From positions 1 to 57,908 of the forward strand of contig JALFSR010000029.1 in NCBI GenBank assembly GCA_022778745.1: a DNA stretch of 57,908 nucleotides. Direction: 5' to 3'. Below, piece after piece: positions 34,436-44,680 of the stretch (the stretch's first letter is position 1; each line of letters starts with the position of its first letter). Made by a program: the position numbers and the translations under genes. This DNA comes from Clostridiales bacterium (lineage in GTDB: Bacteria; Bacillota; Clostridia; Lachnospirales; Lachnospiraceae). The notes under the pieces were generated by a model. It saw only the letters and a program-made list of their open reading frames with translations. It was not told the DNA's origin and did no database searches.

Positions 34436-35872
34436 TTAATAAGCTTTGCCCCAGTATACCATAGTTTTTGCAGGTTTTCCACAACATACACAAACATTTG
34501 ATAATTCTTCTTGCTCAAATGGCATACAACGGGATGTCGCAGTCGTATCTTCCTTAATTTTTAACTCACATGCTTCATCTCCACACCACATTGCTTTAAT
34601 AAAACCTGGCTTATTTGCTACAATATCTTTAAATTCTTCATAAGTACGTGCTTCAAATGTATGCGCTTCTCTATGTGCTCTTGCACGTTCTAACATTTCT
34701 TTCTGCATTGTATCTAATACTTCTGCTACCTTTACAGAGATTTCATTGAGGTCTGCAATAATCTTTTCTCTTGTATCACGGCGTACAATAATTGCATGAC
34801 CTGCTTCGATGTCTTTTGGTCCAATTTCAATACGAACTGGAATACCACGCATCTCTTGCTCTGCAAACTTAAATCCAGGTCCCTTGTCACTGTCATCTAA
34901 CTTCACACGGAACTTAGCTGCTAATTCATTCTTTAATTCATTTGCTTTGTCCAATACGCCTGACTTATGCTGTGCAATCGGAATTACCATCACTTGTGTT
35001 GGAGCGATTCTTGGAGGTAATACTAATCCGCTGTCATCTCCATGTACCATAATAATACCACCGATCATACGTGTACTTACACCCCATGATGTCTGATGCA
35101 CATATTTTAACTTATTATCTTTATCCGTAAACTGAATGCCAAATGCTTTTGCAAATCCGTCACCAAAATTGTGGCTTGTACCAGACTGTAATGCCTTTCC
35201 ATCATGCATCAATGCCTCAATTGTATAAGTAGCTTCTGCACCGGCAAATTTTTCCTTGTCAGTCTTACGTCCTTTTACTACTGGAATAGCAAGCACTTCT
35301 TCACAAAATCTTGCATATTCATTTAACATTAATTCTGTTCTCTCTTCTGCTTCTTGTGCAGTTGCATGAGCCGTATGTCCCTCCTGCCACAAGAATTCAC
35401 GAGAACGTAAAAATGGTCTTGTCTCCTTTTCCCAACGCACAACAGAACACCACTGATTGTATACCTTTGGCAGATCGCGATAAGACTGGATATCTTTTGC
35501 ATAGAAATCACAGAATAATGTCTCAGAAGTTGGACGTACACATAAACGTTCCTGCAATGGATTTAAACCGCCATAAGTTACCCATGCAACCTCTGGAGCA
35601 AATCCTTCTACATGATCTTTTTCCTTCTCTAATAAACTTTCTGGAATAAACATTGGCATATAAACATTTTCTACACCAACTGCTTTAAAACGAGCATCTA
35701 ACTCTTTTTGAATATTTTCCCAGATGGCATATCCAGCAGGTTTGATTACCATACATCCTTTTACGCTTGAATAATCAATTAATTCTGCTTTCTTTACAAC
35801 ATCCGTATACCACTGTGCAAAATCTTCCTCCATGGAAGTAATTGCCTCTACCAATTTCTTTTCCTTTGCCAT
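34436..35872 (-). CDS. proS: Prolyl-tRNA synthetase (short, archaeal/eukaryotic-like type)
   Basis: Charges tRNA-Pro. 478 residues, the ProRS form without the bacterial editing insertion. Class II motif 2 is around [32 protein letters not shown], and motif 3 around [21 protein letters not shown]. The C-terminal zinc-like domain ([35 protein letters not shown]) is typical of this subtype. The start at 35872 is close to AGGAGG. It is controlled by a T-box leader (35909-36109) with a Pro specifier. Confidence 0.95.
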   Translation of the reverse strand: MAKEKKLVEAITSMEEDFAQWYTDVVKKAELIDYSSVKGCMVIKPAGYAIWENIQKELDARFKAVGVENVYMPMFIPESLLEKEKDHVEGFAPEVAWVTYGGLNPLQERLCVRPTSETLFCDFYAKDIQSYRDLPKVYNQWCSVVRWEKETRPFLRSREFLWQEGHTAHATAQEAEERTELMLNEYARFCEEVLAIPVVKGRKTDKEKFAGAEATYTIEALMHDGKALQSGTSHNFGDGFAKAFGIQFTDKDNKLKYVHQTSWGVSTRMIGGIIMVHGDDSGLVLPPRIAPTQVMVIPIAQHKSGVLDKANELKNELAAKFRVKLDDSDKGPGFKFAEQEMRGIPVRIEIGPKDIEAGHAIIVRRDTREKIIADLNEISVKVAEVLDTMQKEMLERARAHREAHTFEARTYEEFKDIVANKPGFIKAMWCGDEACELKIKEDTTATSRCMPFEQEELSNVCVCCGKPAKTMVYWGKAY

Positions 35873-35908
35873 AACGTCTCCTCCTACTGGTAATCTCCTA
35901 ATATAACC

Positions 35909-36109
35909 AAAAAAACTCCCATCCCATAAAAAGGGACCGAAGTTATCGGCGGTACCACCCTAATTAGCTAATTGCTCTCTTCCTTTCCGTTAACGCCGGT
36001 TTACGCTGTATTTTCATACAGAACTCCAAGATAGGTTCCACGCACGTCACTGAAATGTCTCTCAGCCTCTGACATTCTCTCTGGCAGCTCGTTTACACGT
36101 ACTAGTTCT
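35909..36109 (-). promoter_or_regulatory. T-box leader of proS
   Basis: Minus-strand leader with Stem I closed by AGAACT (36104-36109) and AGTTCT, an AGTA-type lower loop, and specifier CCT (complement of 36033-36035), a proline codon. The T-box sequence AGGGTGGTACCGCCG follows. The terminator-side run GGTCCC...GGGAT..GGGAG ends in TTTTTTT (about 35911). Uncharged tRNA-Pro should stabilise the antiterminator. Confidence 0.92.
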
Positions 36110-36128
36110 TTTCAACGTTGATGGGTTT

Positions 36129-36157
36129 ATTTTAAGATAGATTCCATGTTTTGTCAA
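36129..36157 (-). promoter_or_regulatory. Promoter of T-box-proS, inside the upstream gene's 3' end
   Basis: TTGACA (36152-36157), a 17-bp spacer and TAAAAT (36129-36134) on the minus strand. The -35 and spacer encode the last codons (IDKTWNLS) of the YtvI-like protein. Confidence 0.82.
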
Positions 36158-37160
36158 TCTCCTTTATTAAAATCCATCCAATTGGTCCTAAAAATAATCC
36201 TGCTACTCCAAATAATTGCCATCCAATATAAATCGCAGCAACTGTTTCTAAACTGCTGATTCCCGTATAGCGTCCTAACAGCTTCGCTTCCATTACTTCA
36301 CGTACAAAATAACACGCAAGATAAATTAAGCCAAGCCCTGCTGCCGTCATAAACTCTCCTGATAATAACTTCCATGTAATCCATGGCACAAAGACAGTTC
36401 CACTTCCAAACACTGGAAGCACGTCGATTAGTCCTGTTAAAACACCAAGCAGTACACTATACTCATTTCTCATCCATGTCAGCCCAACCATCACAATCAC
36501 CATAGTAATAACCATAATACTGAGTTCAGTCTTTATAAATGCACCACCTATTATTCCTAATCTTGTAGTAAGCAGCTTAATTTCACGCCGAAATGGAGAA
36601 GTCTGCTTCCACTGCTGAATCCGATTTCTTTCCTGTAGAATCAAAACAGCTCCCAATATCGTAACCGTAACAGTCGTAAATAAATTCACAAATGATTTAA
36701 TAACTGGCATTGATCCATTCATAATATACGGAACTGCTGTCATTGTTATCTGTTTTTGCAAATCTGCAGTCATACTGCCGAGCTGTTCCATTACACAGCC
36801 ATTGGATAAATGAAAAAATCGTTCAATGCGGCTGCATGCTCCATAAATCATCTGCAAAAAATGTTCCATATAAATAGGAAAGCTATCCACAAAATACACA
36901 CTCTGCTGCAATAGTTTTTCACCAATCAGCAGTAAACTGATCATTACTATAGTGCATAACAAACTAACACCAATCATTGCTCCCCATGTAATTGGAACTC
37001 GGCACGTTGTATTCAGCCAGCGTACAAACGGCCATGCGATCCGTGCCACTGCCCAGGCAGCAAAAAATGGAATTACCAAGGGCAGCAGGTACCGAAATAT
37101 CAAATAAACTGCCCCGGTAATTCCAATTAAAGATATTGCTCTCTTTTGTTTGCTGCTCAT
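36132..37160 (-). CDS. AI-2E/YtvI-family membrane protein
   Basis: 342 residues, about seven or eight membrane helices. It has the AI-2E exporter-superfamily pattern, with a periplasmic helical insertion in the middle and a C-terminal YSVLLGVLTGLIDVLPVFGSGTVFVPW block. That block with GLFLGPIGWILIKE is typical of the sporulation protein YtvI. Its exact role is unknown; YtvI is expressed in the mother cell of sporulating bacilli. The 3' end overlaps the proS promoter. The upstream gap to rluA (180 nt) contains nothing recognisable. Confidence 0.82.
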   Translation of the reverse strand: MSSKQKRAISLIGITGAVYLIFRYLLPLVIPFFAAWAVARIAWPFVRWLNTTCRVPITWGAMIGVSLLCTIVMISLLLIGEKLLQQSVYFVDSFPIYMEHFLQMIYGACSRIERFFHLSNGCVMEQLGSMTADLQKQITMTAVPYIMNGSMPVIKSFVNLFTTVTVTILGAVLILQERNRIQQWKQTSPFRREIKLLTTRLGIIGGAFIKTELSIMVITMVIVMVGLTWMRNEYSVLLGVLTGLIDVLPVFGSGTVFVPWITWKLLSGEFMTAAGLGLIYLACYFVREVMEAKLLGRYTGISSLETVAAIYIGWQLFGVAGLFLGPIGWILIKEIDKTWNLS

Positions 37161-37341
37161 GAGATATCTTTCGTCCCTTCTATAACACTTTATGTTTTGT
37201 ACACCTACAGTATGTGGAGAAACGAAAAAACTATTCTCAATTTATATAGTAAAAAATGTCATTCTCTTTTCTCATAATAGCAGCTTACTATGATATTAGT
37301 TATCCAATTTTACTGTTCGACTACACTAATAATTCTTATAT

Positions 37342-38031
37342 CTAATAATGAAAGCTCATTATTTTATTTGTAATTGGATGCGTAAATGTCAACTCGTACG
37401 CACATAACGCAATCCGATTAGATGGCTGAGAATAATTCCACTGTGGATTGTATTTTACATCTCCCCAAAGTGGACACCCGATATTGGCAAATTGAACCCG
37501 AATTTGGTGGTGACGGCCTGTCATGAGCAAAATATCTGCAAGATAATACGATTGTTCTTGCGTATCACGAATAAAATCAAATCCTTGAAACTTGTTCCGG
37601 TCTACTATCTGATATTGCAAAATTGCCTCTTTTGCTGCTGGATCTGTATTTTTTGAAATATAAGTTTTATTTGTTTTTTTATCATGAACAAGAAAATCTC
37701 TAAGAGTCCCTTGCTTTTGTGGAGGCATTACGCAAAGCAATGCATAATATCGTTTCTGCATCATATGCTGCTGCACTTGTCTGCTCAATACCGCCGCTGC
37801 TTTTTGTGTCTTTGCATACACCATAACACCGCTTACTGGGCGATCCAAACGGTGAATTACTCCGACATATGGTTCCTTTTTTATTCCTGCTTTTCTCTGG
37901 CGAAACATCATCTCATTTTTAATTAAGCTAACCATGTCCATTGACAATGATTTTCCACCTTGCGATTCTATCCCTGCCTGTTTTCTTACAACTAAAATAT
38001 GAGAATCTTCAAATATAATATCTAACATCAT
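37342..38031 (-). CDS. RluA-family pseudouridine synthase
   Basis: 229 residues, a compact RluA-type enzyme without an S4 domain. The catalytic Asp is in GVIHRLDRPVSGVMVYAKT. TGRHHQIRVQFANIGCPLWGDVKY is the second conserved block. It modifies a uridine in rRNA or tRNA, target unknown. The start codon lies one base after the metK stop and has no good SD of its own, so translation is probably coupled to metK. It would thus be under the SAM-I riboswitch, an uncommon partner for metK. Confidence 0.9.
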   Translation of the reverse strand: MMLDIIFEDSHILVVRKQAGIESQGGKSLSMDMVSLIKNEMMFRQRKAGIKKEPYVGVIHRLDRPVSGVMVYAKTQKAAAVLSRQVQQHMMQKRYYALLCVMPPQKQGTLRDFLVHDKKTNKTYISKNTDPAAKEAILQYQIVDRNKFQGFDFIRDTQEQSYYLADILLMTGRHHQIRVQFANIGCPLWGDVKYNPQWNYSQPSNRIALCAYELTFTHPITNKIMSFHY

Positions 38032-38032
38032 A

Positions 38033-39223
38033 TTATGCGAGATAAGACTTTAATAATTCTACTTTATCCAACTTCTCCCATGGAAGATTTAAATCATTTC
38101 TTCCAAAGTGGCCATATGCTGCTGTCTGCTTGTAGATTGGTCTTCTTAAATCTAACATTTTAATAATTCCAGCTGGTCTTAAATCAAAGTTTTCACGGAT
38201 AATTTCTACTAAACGACTTTCAGAAAGCTTACCTGTTCCAAATGTATCTACCATAATAGATGTTGGATGTGCTACACCAATTGCATAGGAAAGCTGAATC
38301 TCGCAGCGATCTGCCAATCCTGCTGCAACGATATTCTTTGCAACATAGCGAGCTGCATATGCTGCAGAACGGTCAACCTTTGTACAGTCTTTTCCTGAAA
38401 ATGCTCCACCGCCGTGACGAGCTGCTCCACCGTATGTGTCTACAATAATCTTACGTCCTGTTAAACCACTGTCTCCATGAGGTCCACCAATAACAAAACG
38501 ACCCGTTGGATTAATAAAGAACTTTGTATTGTCATCTACCATATGAGCTGGAAGAATCGGGTTAAATACATATTTTTTAATATCTTCATGAATCTGTTCC
38601 TGTGTTATATCTGGATCATGTTGTGTAGAAAGAACAACTGCATCCAGACGAATTGGATTGTGATTTTCGTCATATTCCACAGTTACCTGTGTCTTTCCAT
38701 CTGGACGAAGGTAAGATAATGTACCATTTTTTCTTACATTTGTCAGCTGTCTTGCAAGACGATGTGCAAGTGCAATTGGATATGGCATATATTCTTCTGT
38801 CTCATTAGAAGCATATCCAAACATCATACCTTGATCTCCAGCACCGATTGCATCAAGTTCATCTTCATCAGATTCATCTTTCTTTGCTTCCAACGCCTTA
38901 TCTACACCCATTGCAATGTCGCTGGACTGTTCATCAATCGCAACCATAACACCACAAGTTGTTGCATCAAATCCAAACTTTGCTCTTGTATATCCAATTT
39001 CTGCTACTGTATCTCTTACGATCTTTTGAATATCTACATAGGCATTTGTTGTAATTTCACCCATAACCATAACAAGTCCTGTCGTTGTGCAAGTCTCACA
39101 TGCAACACGGCTCATTGGATCTTTTTCCATTAATGCATCCAAAATTGCATCTGAAATCTGATCACACATTTTATCTGGATGTCCCTCTGTTACAGACTCT
39201 GAAGTAAATAAAAATTTTTCCAT
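38033..39223 (-). CDS. metK: S-adenosylmethionine synthetase
   Basis: ATP plus methionine to SAM. 396 residues, full length. [53 protein letters not shown] and [19 protein letters not shown] are the diagnostic blocks carrying the metal- and phosphate-binding His, Asp and Lys residues. Downstream it is fused at the translation level to rluA; upstream it is regulated by a SAM-I riboswitch. Confidence 0.96.
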   Translation of the reverse strand: MEKFLFTSESVTEGHPDKMCDQISDAILDALMEKDPMSRVACETCTTTGLVMVMGEITTNAYVDIQKIVRDTVAEIGYTRAKFGFDATTCGVMVAIDEQSSDIAMGVDKALEAKKDESDEDELDAIGAGDQGMMFGYASNETEEYMPYPIALAHRLARQLTNVRKNGTLSYLRPDGKTQVTVEYDENHNPIRLDAVVLSTQHDPDITQEQIHEDIKKYVFNPILPAHMVDDNTKFFINPTGRFVIGGPHGDSGLTGRKIIVDTYGGAARHGGGAFSGKDCTKVDRSAAYAARYVAKNIVAAGLADRCEIQLSYAIGVAHPTSIMVDTFGTGKLSESRLVEIIRENFDLRPAGIIKMLDLRRPIYKQTAAYGHFGRNDLNLPWEKLDKVELLKSYLA

Positions 39224-39257
39224 TATTGATTTCCTTTCTTTTTTTGGAATTTATCAG

Positions 39258-39402
39258 AAAAAAACCGTCCTAAACAATAATAGGACGGACTAAATTCTTA
39301 TAAATCCTCTTATTGTTCGATTACTCGCTCAGGTTGGCACCTTCCATTTTTGGGGTTGCCGTGACTTCATAGATCCTTTGTATCTCCATCACTCTGAATA
39401 AG
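39258..39402 (-). promoter_or_regulatory. SAM-I (S-box) riboswitch with terminator
   Basis: Minus-strand leader: CTTATTCAGAG at the 5' end, GATGGAG, then TATGAAGTCACGGCAACC, GGTGCCAACCTGAGCGAG and AATAAGAG, the S-box core in order. The terminator CCGTCC/GGACGG (39265-39288) is followed by seven T residues. SAM binding should favour termination and lower metK-rluA transcription. Confidence 0.93.
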
Positions 39403-39430
39403 AAAATTGAAATATATTTGTTTCTGCTTC

Positions 39431-39459
39431 ATTATAGCGTCAAACAATTGATTTTTCAA
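39431..39459 (-). promoter_or_regulatory. Promoter of the SAM-I-metK transcript
   Basis: TTGAAA (39454-39459), 17-bp spacer, TATAAT (39431-39436), about 30 nt upstream of the aptamer. Confidence 0.82.
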
Positions 39460-39551
39460 GTACTTTTTTATAGAATCTTTTTACTTTACTATTCTCTAAC
39501 ACAAACAAATTCCTGCTTAATATCAGCAGAGATTTTCTTGATTCGACCAGA

Positions 39552-40259
39552 TTATCGTGGTATGGATGGCTTTTCCGTTTTGATAAACACAATATATCGC
39601 TTTACTGAATGAAAAAATGTCTCTACGTAAATATAATTTGGATTATCTTGGTCAGAACATACATTCATGTGGTCATAATCTGGCACATTCATCTCTAAAT
39701 TATTAACTGGATACTCTATACTGGCAGACTTTCCAACGACATTTCCGATACACTGTGCCCGTACTGGAAGCTGAATCACTGCAGTCGGCACATCTTTAAA
39801 CTGCTCAGCTTTGGAACTTTCCATTAAATCGCTTACCCGAACAAATAAATTTCCTTCCCATGCAATATACTGCCAATTCAAATTTTCTACTACCAGCTTC
39901 TTATATAATTTTTGTTCCTCTCCGCTCGCAATATAAATTTCCTGTGGTATTTGTTCATTGTAGTAAACTTCACTATCCTTTTTACATCCAACTCCATACA
40001 AGTCTCCATCTAATGGAAGCTGTTCATCGTTAATTATTTTTCCGACAAATGCCCATCCAGCTGGAAGTGTACCTGTTGTAATCCCATCTTTGCTTTCTAT
40101 GTAAATATTTCCATAAAGCATTACTGTTTGAGGAAAATCTGTCTGTTCTTCCTCCGTTGTTATTACACTAGCCGCCTTTGTCTCATTCTGCTTTTTGCCA
40201 CATCCGCTGCATAATACGATCATCAGACATAGTGCTGCAGCAATCCAATATTTTTTCAT
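39552..40259 (-). CDS. Putative lipoprotein of unknown function
   Basis: 235 residues. The signal peptide ends in a lipobox with the lipidation Cys at residue 20 (IVLCSGCGKKQNE). The mature part is beta-rich and hydrophilic with no catalytic motif I recognise; DFPQTVMLYGNIYIES and TGTLPAGWAFVGKI may form a small beta-barrel or copper-amine-oxidase-like fold. It lies 75 nt after murA with a terminator between them, and before the metK riboswitch on the same strand. Confidence 0.7.
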   Translation of the reverse strand: MKKYWIAAALCLMIVLCSGCGKKQNETKAASVITTEEEQTDFPQTVMLYGNIYIESKDGITTGTLPAGWAFVGKIINDEQLPLDGDLYGVGCKKDSEVYYNEQIPQEIYIASGEEQKLYKKLVVENLNWQYIAWEGNLFVRVSDLMESSKAEQFKDVPTAVIQLPVRAQCIGNVVGKSASIEYPVNNLEMNVPDYDHMNVCSDQDNPNYIYVETFFHSVKRYIVFIKTEKPSIPR

Positions 40260-40291
40260 TCTTTTCTTCCTTTCTTTTTATTCTAAGAACA

Positions 40292-40323
40292 AAGCTGCTG
40301 TCAACTTTCGTCAACAACAGCTT
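40292..40323 (-). terminator. Terminator of murA
   Basis: Minus strand AAGCTGTTGTTGAC pairs with GTTGACAGCAGCTT (G-U pairs included) around a GAAA tetraloop, followed by TTGTTCTT. The T run is imperfect. Confidence 0.6.
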
Positions 40324-40333
40324 ATCATTTGCA

Positions 40334-41626
40334 CTATACAATCATCATACGTGACTTTTGTAATTCATGCTCATTTTTTATTAGTTTGATCTCTCCGCCC
40401 AAACCCTGTAATTTCTCTGCAAAATCTTCATAGCCTCTTAAAATAAATTTAATATCATCTACTACAGTAACTCCATCTGCTGCTAATCCTGCAAGTACAA
40501 GTGCTGCTCCAGCCCGCAAATCTGGCGCTGTCACTGGGGTTCCCGTCAATTCCGGAACACCTCGAATAATCGCTGAATTTCCTTCTACAAATATCTCCGC
40601 GCCCATTCTTCTCAATTCATCTACATACTTAAAGCGATTCTCAAAAATACTTTCTGTCACAATACTTGTTCCTTCGGACAACGCTAATACCACTGTCATC
40701 TGTGGCTGCATATCCGTTGGAAATCCTGGATATGGAAGCGTCTTTACATTTGCAGATCTCAAACGCTGCTTTGCTACTACTCTTACTTGATCGTCACATT
40801 CACTGACTTCACATCCGATTTCTCTCAATTTTGATGTCAGACAATCCAAATGCTTTGGAATAACATTTTTTACTGTAACATCTCCTTTTGTTAAAGCAGC
40901 ACCGAACAAAAATGTTCCTGCTTCAATCTGATCTGGAATTACGGAATAATCTCCTCCATGTAATAAACGAACACCTTCAATACGAATCACATCTGTTCCT
41001 GCACCCTTAATATTTGCACCCATTGTATTCAACAAATTCGCTACATCTACTACATGAGGTTCTTTGGCAACATTTTCCAATACTGTTCTTCCGACTGCCA
41101 TCGTAGCTGCCAGCATAACATTGATCGTAGCTCCAACAGATACCATATCAAAATAAATATGAGCTCCAACTAACTGTCTTGCATCTACTACAATCATTCC
41201 ATTACGCACAACGGCAGTGGCACCGAGCGCGCGAAACCCTTTTAAATGCTGGTCAATCGGGCGGCTTCCAATATCACATCCGCCAGGGAGTGATACCTCT
41301 GCATGATGATATTTTCCAAGCATAGCTCCTAATAAGTAATATGATGCTCTCATTTTCTTAATAAAATTATTCTCTACAACATAGTTATTAATGGTCGCAC
41401 CATTAATTCTTACATCATGTCTTCCTCGACGCTCTACAATTGCGCCAGTATCTGCAATTGCTTCTAGGAGCACATTGATATCTCGAACATCTGGTAAGTT
41501 ACTTATATAAACAGATTCATTGGCCATAATCGTCGCTGCCAAAATGCCGAGTGCTGCATTTTTCGCACCACTAATGGAAACTTCTCCAACTAACGGATTA
41601 CCGCCTTTTATAATATACTGTTCCAT
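40334..41626 (-). CDS. murA: UDP-N-acetylglucosamine 1-carboxyvinyltransferase
   Basis: First committed step of peptidoglycan synthesis. About 430 residues. ISGAKNAALGILAAT near the N-terminus holds the substrate Lys/Asn. The catalytic Cys is C117 in SLPGGCDIGSRPIDQHLKG, so fosfomycin sensitivity is expected. PGFPTDMQPQ, FENRFKYVDELRRMGA and DLRAGAALVLAGL complete the family pattern. GGGAG before the ATG at 41626 supports that start over a GTG at 41644. Last gene of a minus-strand run with aroK, a flavin reductase and an inorganic diphosphatase. Confidence 0.95.
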   Translation of the reverse strand: MEQYIIKGGNPLVGEVSISGAKNAALGILAATIMANESVYISNLPDVRDINVLLEAIADTGAIVERRGRHDVRINGATINNYVVENNFIKKMRASYYLLGAMLGKYHHAEVSLPGGCDIGSRPIDQHLKGFRALGATAVVRNGMIVVDARQLVGAHIYFDMVSVGATINVMLAATMAVGRTVLENVAKEPHVVDVANLLNTMGANIKGAGTDVIRIEGVRLLHGGDYSVIPDQIEAGTFLFGAALTKGDVTVKNVIPKHLDCLTSKLREIGCEVSECDDQVRVVAKQRLRSANVKTLPYPGFPTDMQPQMTVVLALSEGTSIVTESIFENRFKYVDELRRMGAEIFVEGNSAIIRGVPELTGTPVTAPDLRAGAALVLAGLAADGVTVVDDIKFILRGYEDFAEKLQGLGGEIKLIKNEHELQKSRMMIV

Positions 41627-41721
41627 CGCATACTCCCATCCCACTTTTTTCTTTTGGTATACAGAATATACCTTTCTCTATTATATCACAGATTTATTAT
41701 TTGTAAATAACTTTAAATATC

Positions 41722-42231
41722 TCAAGAAAGCATTGCTTGCGAAAACCAATTTTTTCTTAAATAATCTACAATCTCACCTGCCGATAATCCATGCTCGTCT
41801 ACTGTAATATCTGCATATTTTTCATAGAACGGAACTCGTTCATTGTACAAATCTCTTAAAGTCATGCCGTCTTTGAGTACAACGCCTCTCTCTTTTAAAT
41901 TACCAAGACGTTTTGAAATCTCCTTATATGAAACTTTTAAATACACAATTTTTCCAAGAGACTGGAGACGTCTCATCGCTTTCTCACTATAAATGACACT
42001 TCCCCCAGGTGCAATCACTGCCTGATCCACTTGAAGGTTTTCATGAACTTCACTTTCAATTTGAATAAACCGTTCCAAACCTTCCTGTTCAATGATTTCC
42101 TTTAATAATCGCTTCTGCTGCTTTTGAATTAAAAGGTCTCCATCTACAAAATCCATTCCAAGACGCTTTGCTAACAACACGCCAACCATGCTCTTGCCTG
42201 ATGCCGGCATTCCAATCAATGTAATATTCAT
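41722..42231 (-). CDS. aroK: Shikimate kinase
   Basis: About 169 residues; phosphorylates shikimate in the chorismate pathway. Walker A GMPASGKS, Asp in DFVDGDLLIQ for shikimate, PGGSVIYSEKAMRRL in the substrate loop and the lid around RGVVLKDGMTLRDLYNERVPFYEKYAD. An ATG at 42249 is adjacent to the previous stop, but GAGGAAT precedes the ATG at 42231. No other aro genes are nearby. Confidence 0.9.
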   Translation of the reverse strand: MNITLIGMPASGKSMVGVLLAKRLGMDFVDGDLLIQKQQKRLLKEIIEQEGLERFIQIESEVHENLQVDQAVIAPGGSVIYSEKAMRRLQSLGKIVYLKVSYKEISKRLGNLKERGVVLKDGMTLRDLYNERVPFYEKYADITVDEHGLSAGEIVDYLRKNWFSQAMLS

Positions 42232-42249
42232 GTCTATATTCCTCGCCAT

Positions 42250-42978
42250 TTATGATTGATTATTTTTGTTTTTTCTCTCTGCACGCCGTTTATTACTTCC
42301 TGCTTTTTTCACTTCCATATGACTCTTACGATTTATTTTCTTCACCTGTGCATTTTTCGTCATTGTTTTTTTGCTGCCTGCATGATCCCGACGCACACTA
42401 TATCCAAATGTGCCTATTGTTTCTCCAAGCAACAGATATTGTCCATGTGAATATGCAATCAGTCCTGCCGCCTTTAAATCAAAATGGTTTTTTTCATCCA
42501 TATATGCTTCGTCCACTTGAACAGCTACCACTTCTGCTAAAAACATATCATGAGAGCCAAGCTCAATTACTTGTTTTACTTTACATTCAATATTAACAGG
42601 AGACTCCTCAATCAACGGTGCCATTACTTTACTTGCTTTCTTTGGAGTCAGGTGCATTTCATGAAATTTATCTACTTCTGCTCCAGAACGAACTCCACAA
42701 AAGTCAGTTGCCTTTGCTAACTGTTTTGTTGTAAGATTAATAACAAATTCTTTCGTCTCCATTAAAATTGGATGTGAATATCGTTCTTTTCTGACAGAAA
42801 TATATGCCATCGGAGGATCACTGCAGACCGTACCTGTCCATGCGACTGTAATAATATTCGGCTTTCCATTTTTATCTGCAAGGCTTACCATAACCGCCGG
42901 AACTGGATAGACCATATTTCCCGGTCTCCATAATTGTTTTCCCATTTTTCTATGCTGATCTTCTTTTACGAACAGCAT
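42250..42978 (-). CDS. Flavin reductase-family (FMN-binding split barrel) protein
   Basis: 242 residues. WRPGNMVYPVPAVMVSLADKNGKPNIITVAWTGTVCSDPPMAYISVR is the flavin-reductase-like N-terminal barrel; YSHPILMETKEFVINL and DFCGVRSGAEVDKF follow. The C-terminal ~45 residues are strongly basic and look disordered (KKTMTKNAQVKKINRKSHM..., ending NKNNQS); relatives usually end near GYSVR. The start is uncertain: the ATG at 42978 touches the AAAGGAG site, while the ATG at 42945 has no good site. Co-transcribed with the diphosphatase gene (40-nt gap). Confidence 0.85.
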   Translation of the reverse strand: MLFVKEDQHRKMGKQLWRPGNMVYPVPAVMVSLADKNGKPNIITVAWTGTVCSDPPMAYISVRKERYSHPILMETKEFVINLTTKQLAKATDFCGVRSGAEVDKFHEMHLTPKKASKVMAPLIEESPVNIECKVKQVIELGSHDMFLAEVVAVQVDEAYMDEKNHFDLKAAGLIAYSHGQYLLLGETIGTFGYSVRRDHAGSKKTMTKNAQVKKINRKSHMEVKKAGSNKRRAERKNKNNQS

Positions 42979-43018
42979 CTCCTTTCTGTCACACTTTTTC
43001 CGTTTTATACACAGCCGA

Positions 43019-44680
43019 TCATCCTTTTCCCTTCATAATCTGAATTCCAGCAATGATCGTTGGCAATAACTGTTTCTTTCTTGATACTACGCCTGGCAAT
43101 CTTACTGTATCTTCTGTAAGACGAACATTCAATGCCTCAAATAAAACATTTTCTGCCTCATCACCAATACATAATAAAAGTGTTGATTCATCCCATATAT
43201 TTGTAAGCATAAAATACATAATATCCATACTTTTTTTTAATATTTCCTGCTTCATATATGGAAGAAGGCGTTCTTTTAATTCTTCCAGCTCATCCTGACT
43301 CATCGAGCTAATCTGACCAACTCCAACGTTCAGACCTTCCACTGTAAATTCCTTAAAATCTTGATAAAAAATCTCATGTTCTGTTTTAGAAGATAAATTA
43401 CTGCCTGCTGAAAACATTTCTCGTGCATATTCTTCTGGATTAATTCCTGCAATTTTTGCAAGCTGTTCTCCTGCCATCTTATCTACCGCTGTACATGTCG
43501 GCGAGCGGAACAATAATGTATCGGAAATAATTGCACTGCAAAGAAGTCCTGCAATCTGTGGACTAACCTCTACTCCATTTTCCTGGTACATTTGATAAAT
43601 AATCGTAGCCGTACATCCAAGTGGCTGGTTACGGAAAAATACTGGCGTCATTGTCTCGATTGTTCCAAGGCGATGGTGATCAATAATTTCCAATATCTCT
43701 GCATCTTCCAAACCATTTACTGCCTGTGTCTTCTCATTATGGTCTACTAAAATCACTTGTTTTTTTCTCGCACCAAGTAAATTTCTTCGAGAAAGCATAC
43801 CAATATAATCACCCTCATCTGAGACAACTGGGAAATAACGATGTCGTACTACTGCCATAATGTCATGAACATCTTGAATATAATCATCTGGATGGAACAA
43901 ATTCAAATTATCAGTAGACATAACATAACTAATCGGCATACTCTGGTTGATCAAACGAGCCACAGTAAATGTATCAAATGGAGTCGTAATAATACGACAA
44001 CCTCTTGATGCAGCAAGACTTCGGATTGTACGTGACACAGGAGATCCTGATGATACAACAATACAAGCTGCTTCCATTTCAATACAGCAAAGCTGGGATT
44101 CATAACGATTTCCAAGAATAATCAAATCGCCCTTTTCAATAAAATCTTCCATAAAATCAGGGTTCGCTGCTGCTACCTGTACTTTTCCATGGTCAAAATA
44201 ACCCTCAATATCTCCTACGATCATCTCACCTTCGAGCGTCTCCAAAATATTTTTATAACTTGTACATGCATTAGAAAGTACACGGCAATCATACTCTTCC
44301 ATATAGCTTCTTGTAATATCACCAATTGTAATCAAACCTTCCAAACGTCCATCTTTTGTAATTGGAAGCGTCACAACTTTTAAGTTTTTCATCATTTTCC
44401 AGGCTTTCATCAAAGAATAATCCCTCTGTGCACCTTCTGTATGGCGAATATCAATGTCCTTAATCTGTGTACGGACATCTTGCAAAAGTTCTGGTTTTTC
44501 CACACCAAAGTATTCTAATACAAATCGTGTCTCCTCGTTAATCTCTCCTGCACGTCTTGCCTCATATTTTTTATCACTAATCTGATTTTTCAATGCTGCA
44601 TATGCCATCGCCGAACAAATAGAATCCGTATCTGGATTTTTATGTCCTGTTATAAATATCTTTCTTTCTTCGCCTGCCAA
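43019..44680 (-). CDS. Manganese-dependent inorganic diphosphatase with CBS and DRTGG domains
   Basis: 553 residues, the long clostridial PPase. The DHH domain opens with FITGHKNPDTDSICSAMAYA; CBS repeats flank a DRTGG-like insertion (about 70-300), which in this family senses adenine nucleotides. The DHH box LEIIDHHRLG, LLCSAIISDTLLF and a DHHA2 C-terminal domain follow. It hydrolyses pyrophosphate, pulling biosynthesis forward. First gene of the run ending with murA. Confidence 0.92.
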   Translation of the reverse strand: MAGEERKIFITGHKNPDTDSICSAMAYAALKNQISDKKYEARRAGEINEETRFVLEYFGVEKPELLQDVRTQIKDIDIRHTEGAQRDYSLMKAWKMMKNLKVVTLPITKDGRLEGLITIGDITRSYMEEYDCRVLSNACTSYKNILETLEGEMIVGDIEGYFDHGKVQVAAANPDFMEDFIEKGDLIILGNRYESQLCCIEMEAACIVVSSGSPVSRTIRSLAASRGCRIITTPFDTFTVARLINQSMPISYVMSTDNLNLFHPDDYIQDVHDIMAVVRHRYFPVVSDEGDYIGMLSRRNLLGARKKQVILVDHNEKTQAVNGLEDAEILEIIDHHRLGTIETMTPVFFRNQPLGCTATIIYQMYQENGVEVSPQIAGLLCSAIISDTLLFRSPTCTAVDKMAGEQLAKIAGINPEEYAREMFSAGSNLSSKTEHEIFYQDFKEFTVEGLNVGVGQISSMSQDELEELKERLLPYMKQEILKKSMDIMYFMLTNIWDESTLLLCIGDEAENVLFEALNVRLTEDTVRLPGVVSRKKQLLPTIIAGIQIMKGKG

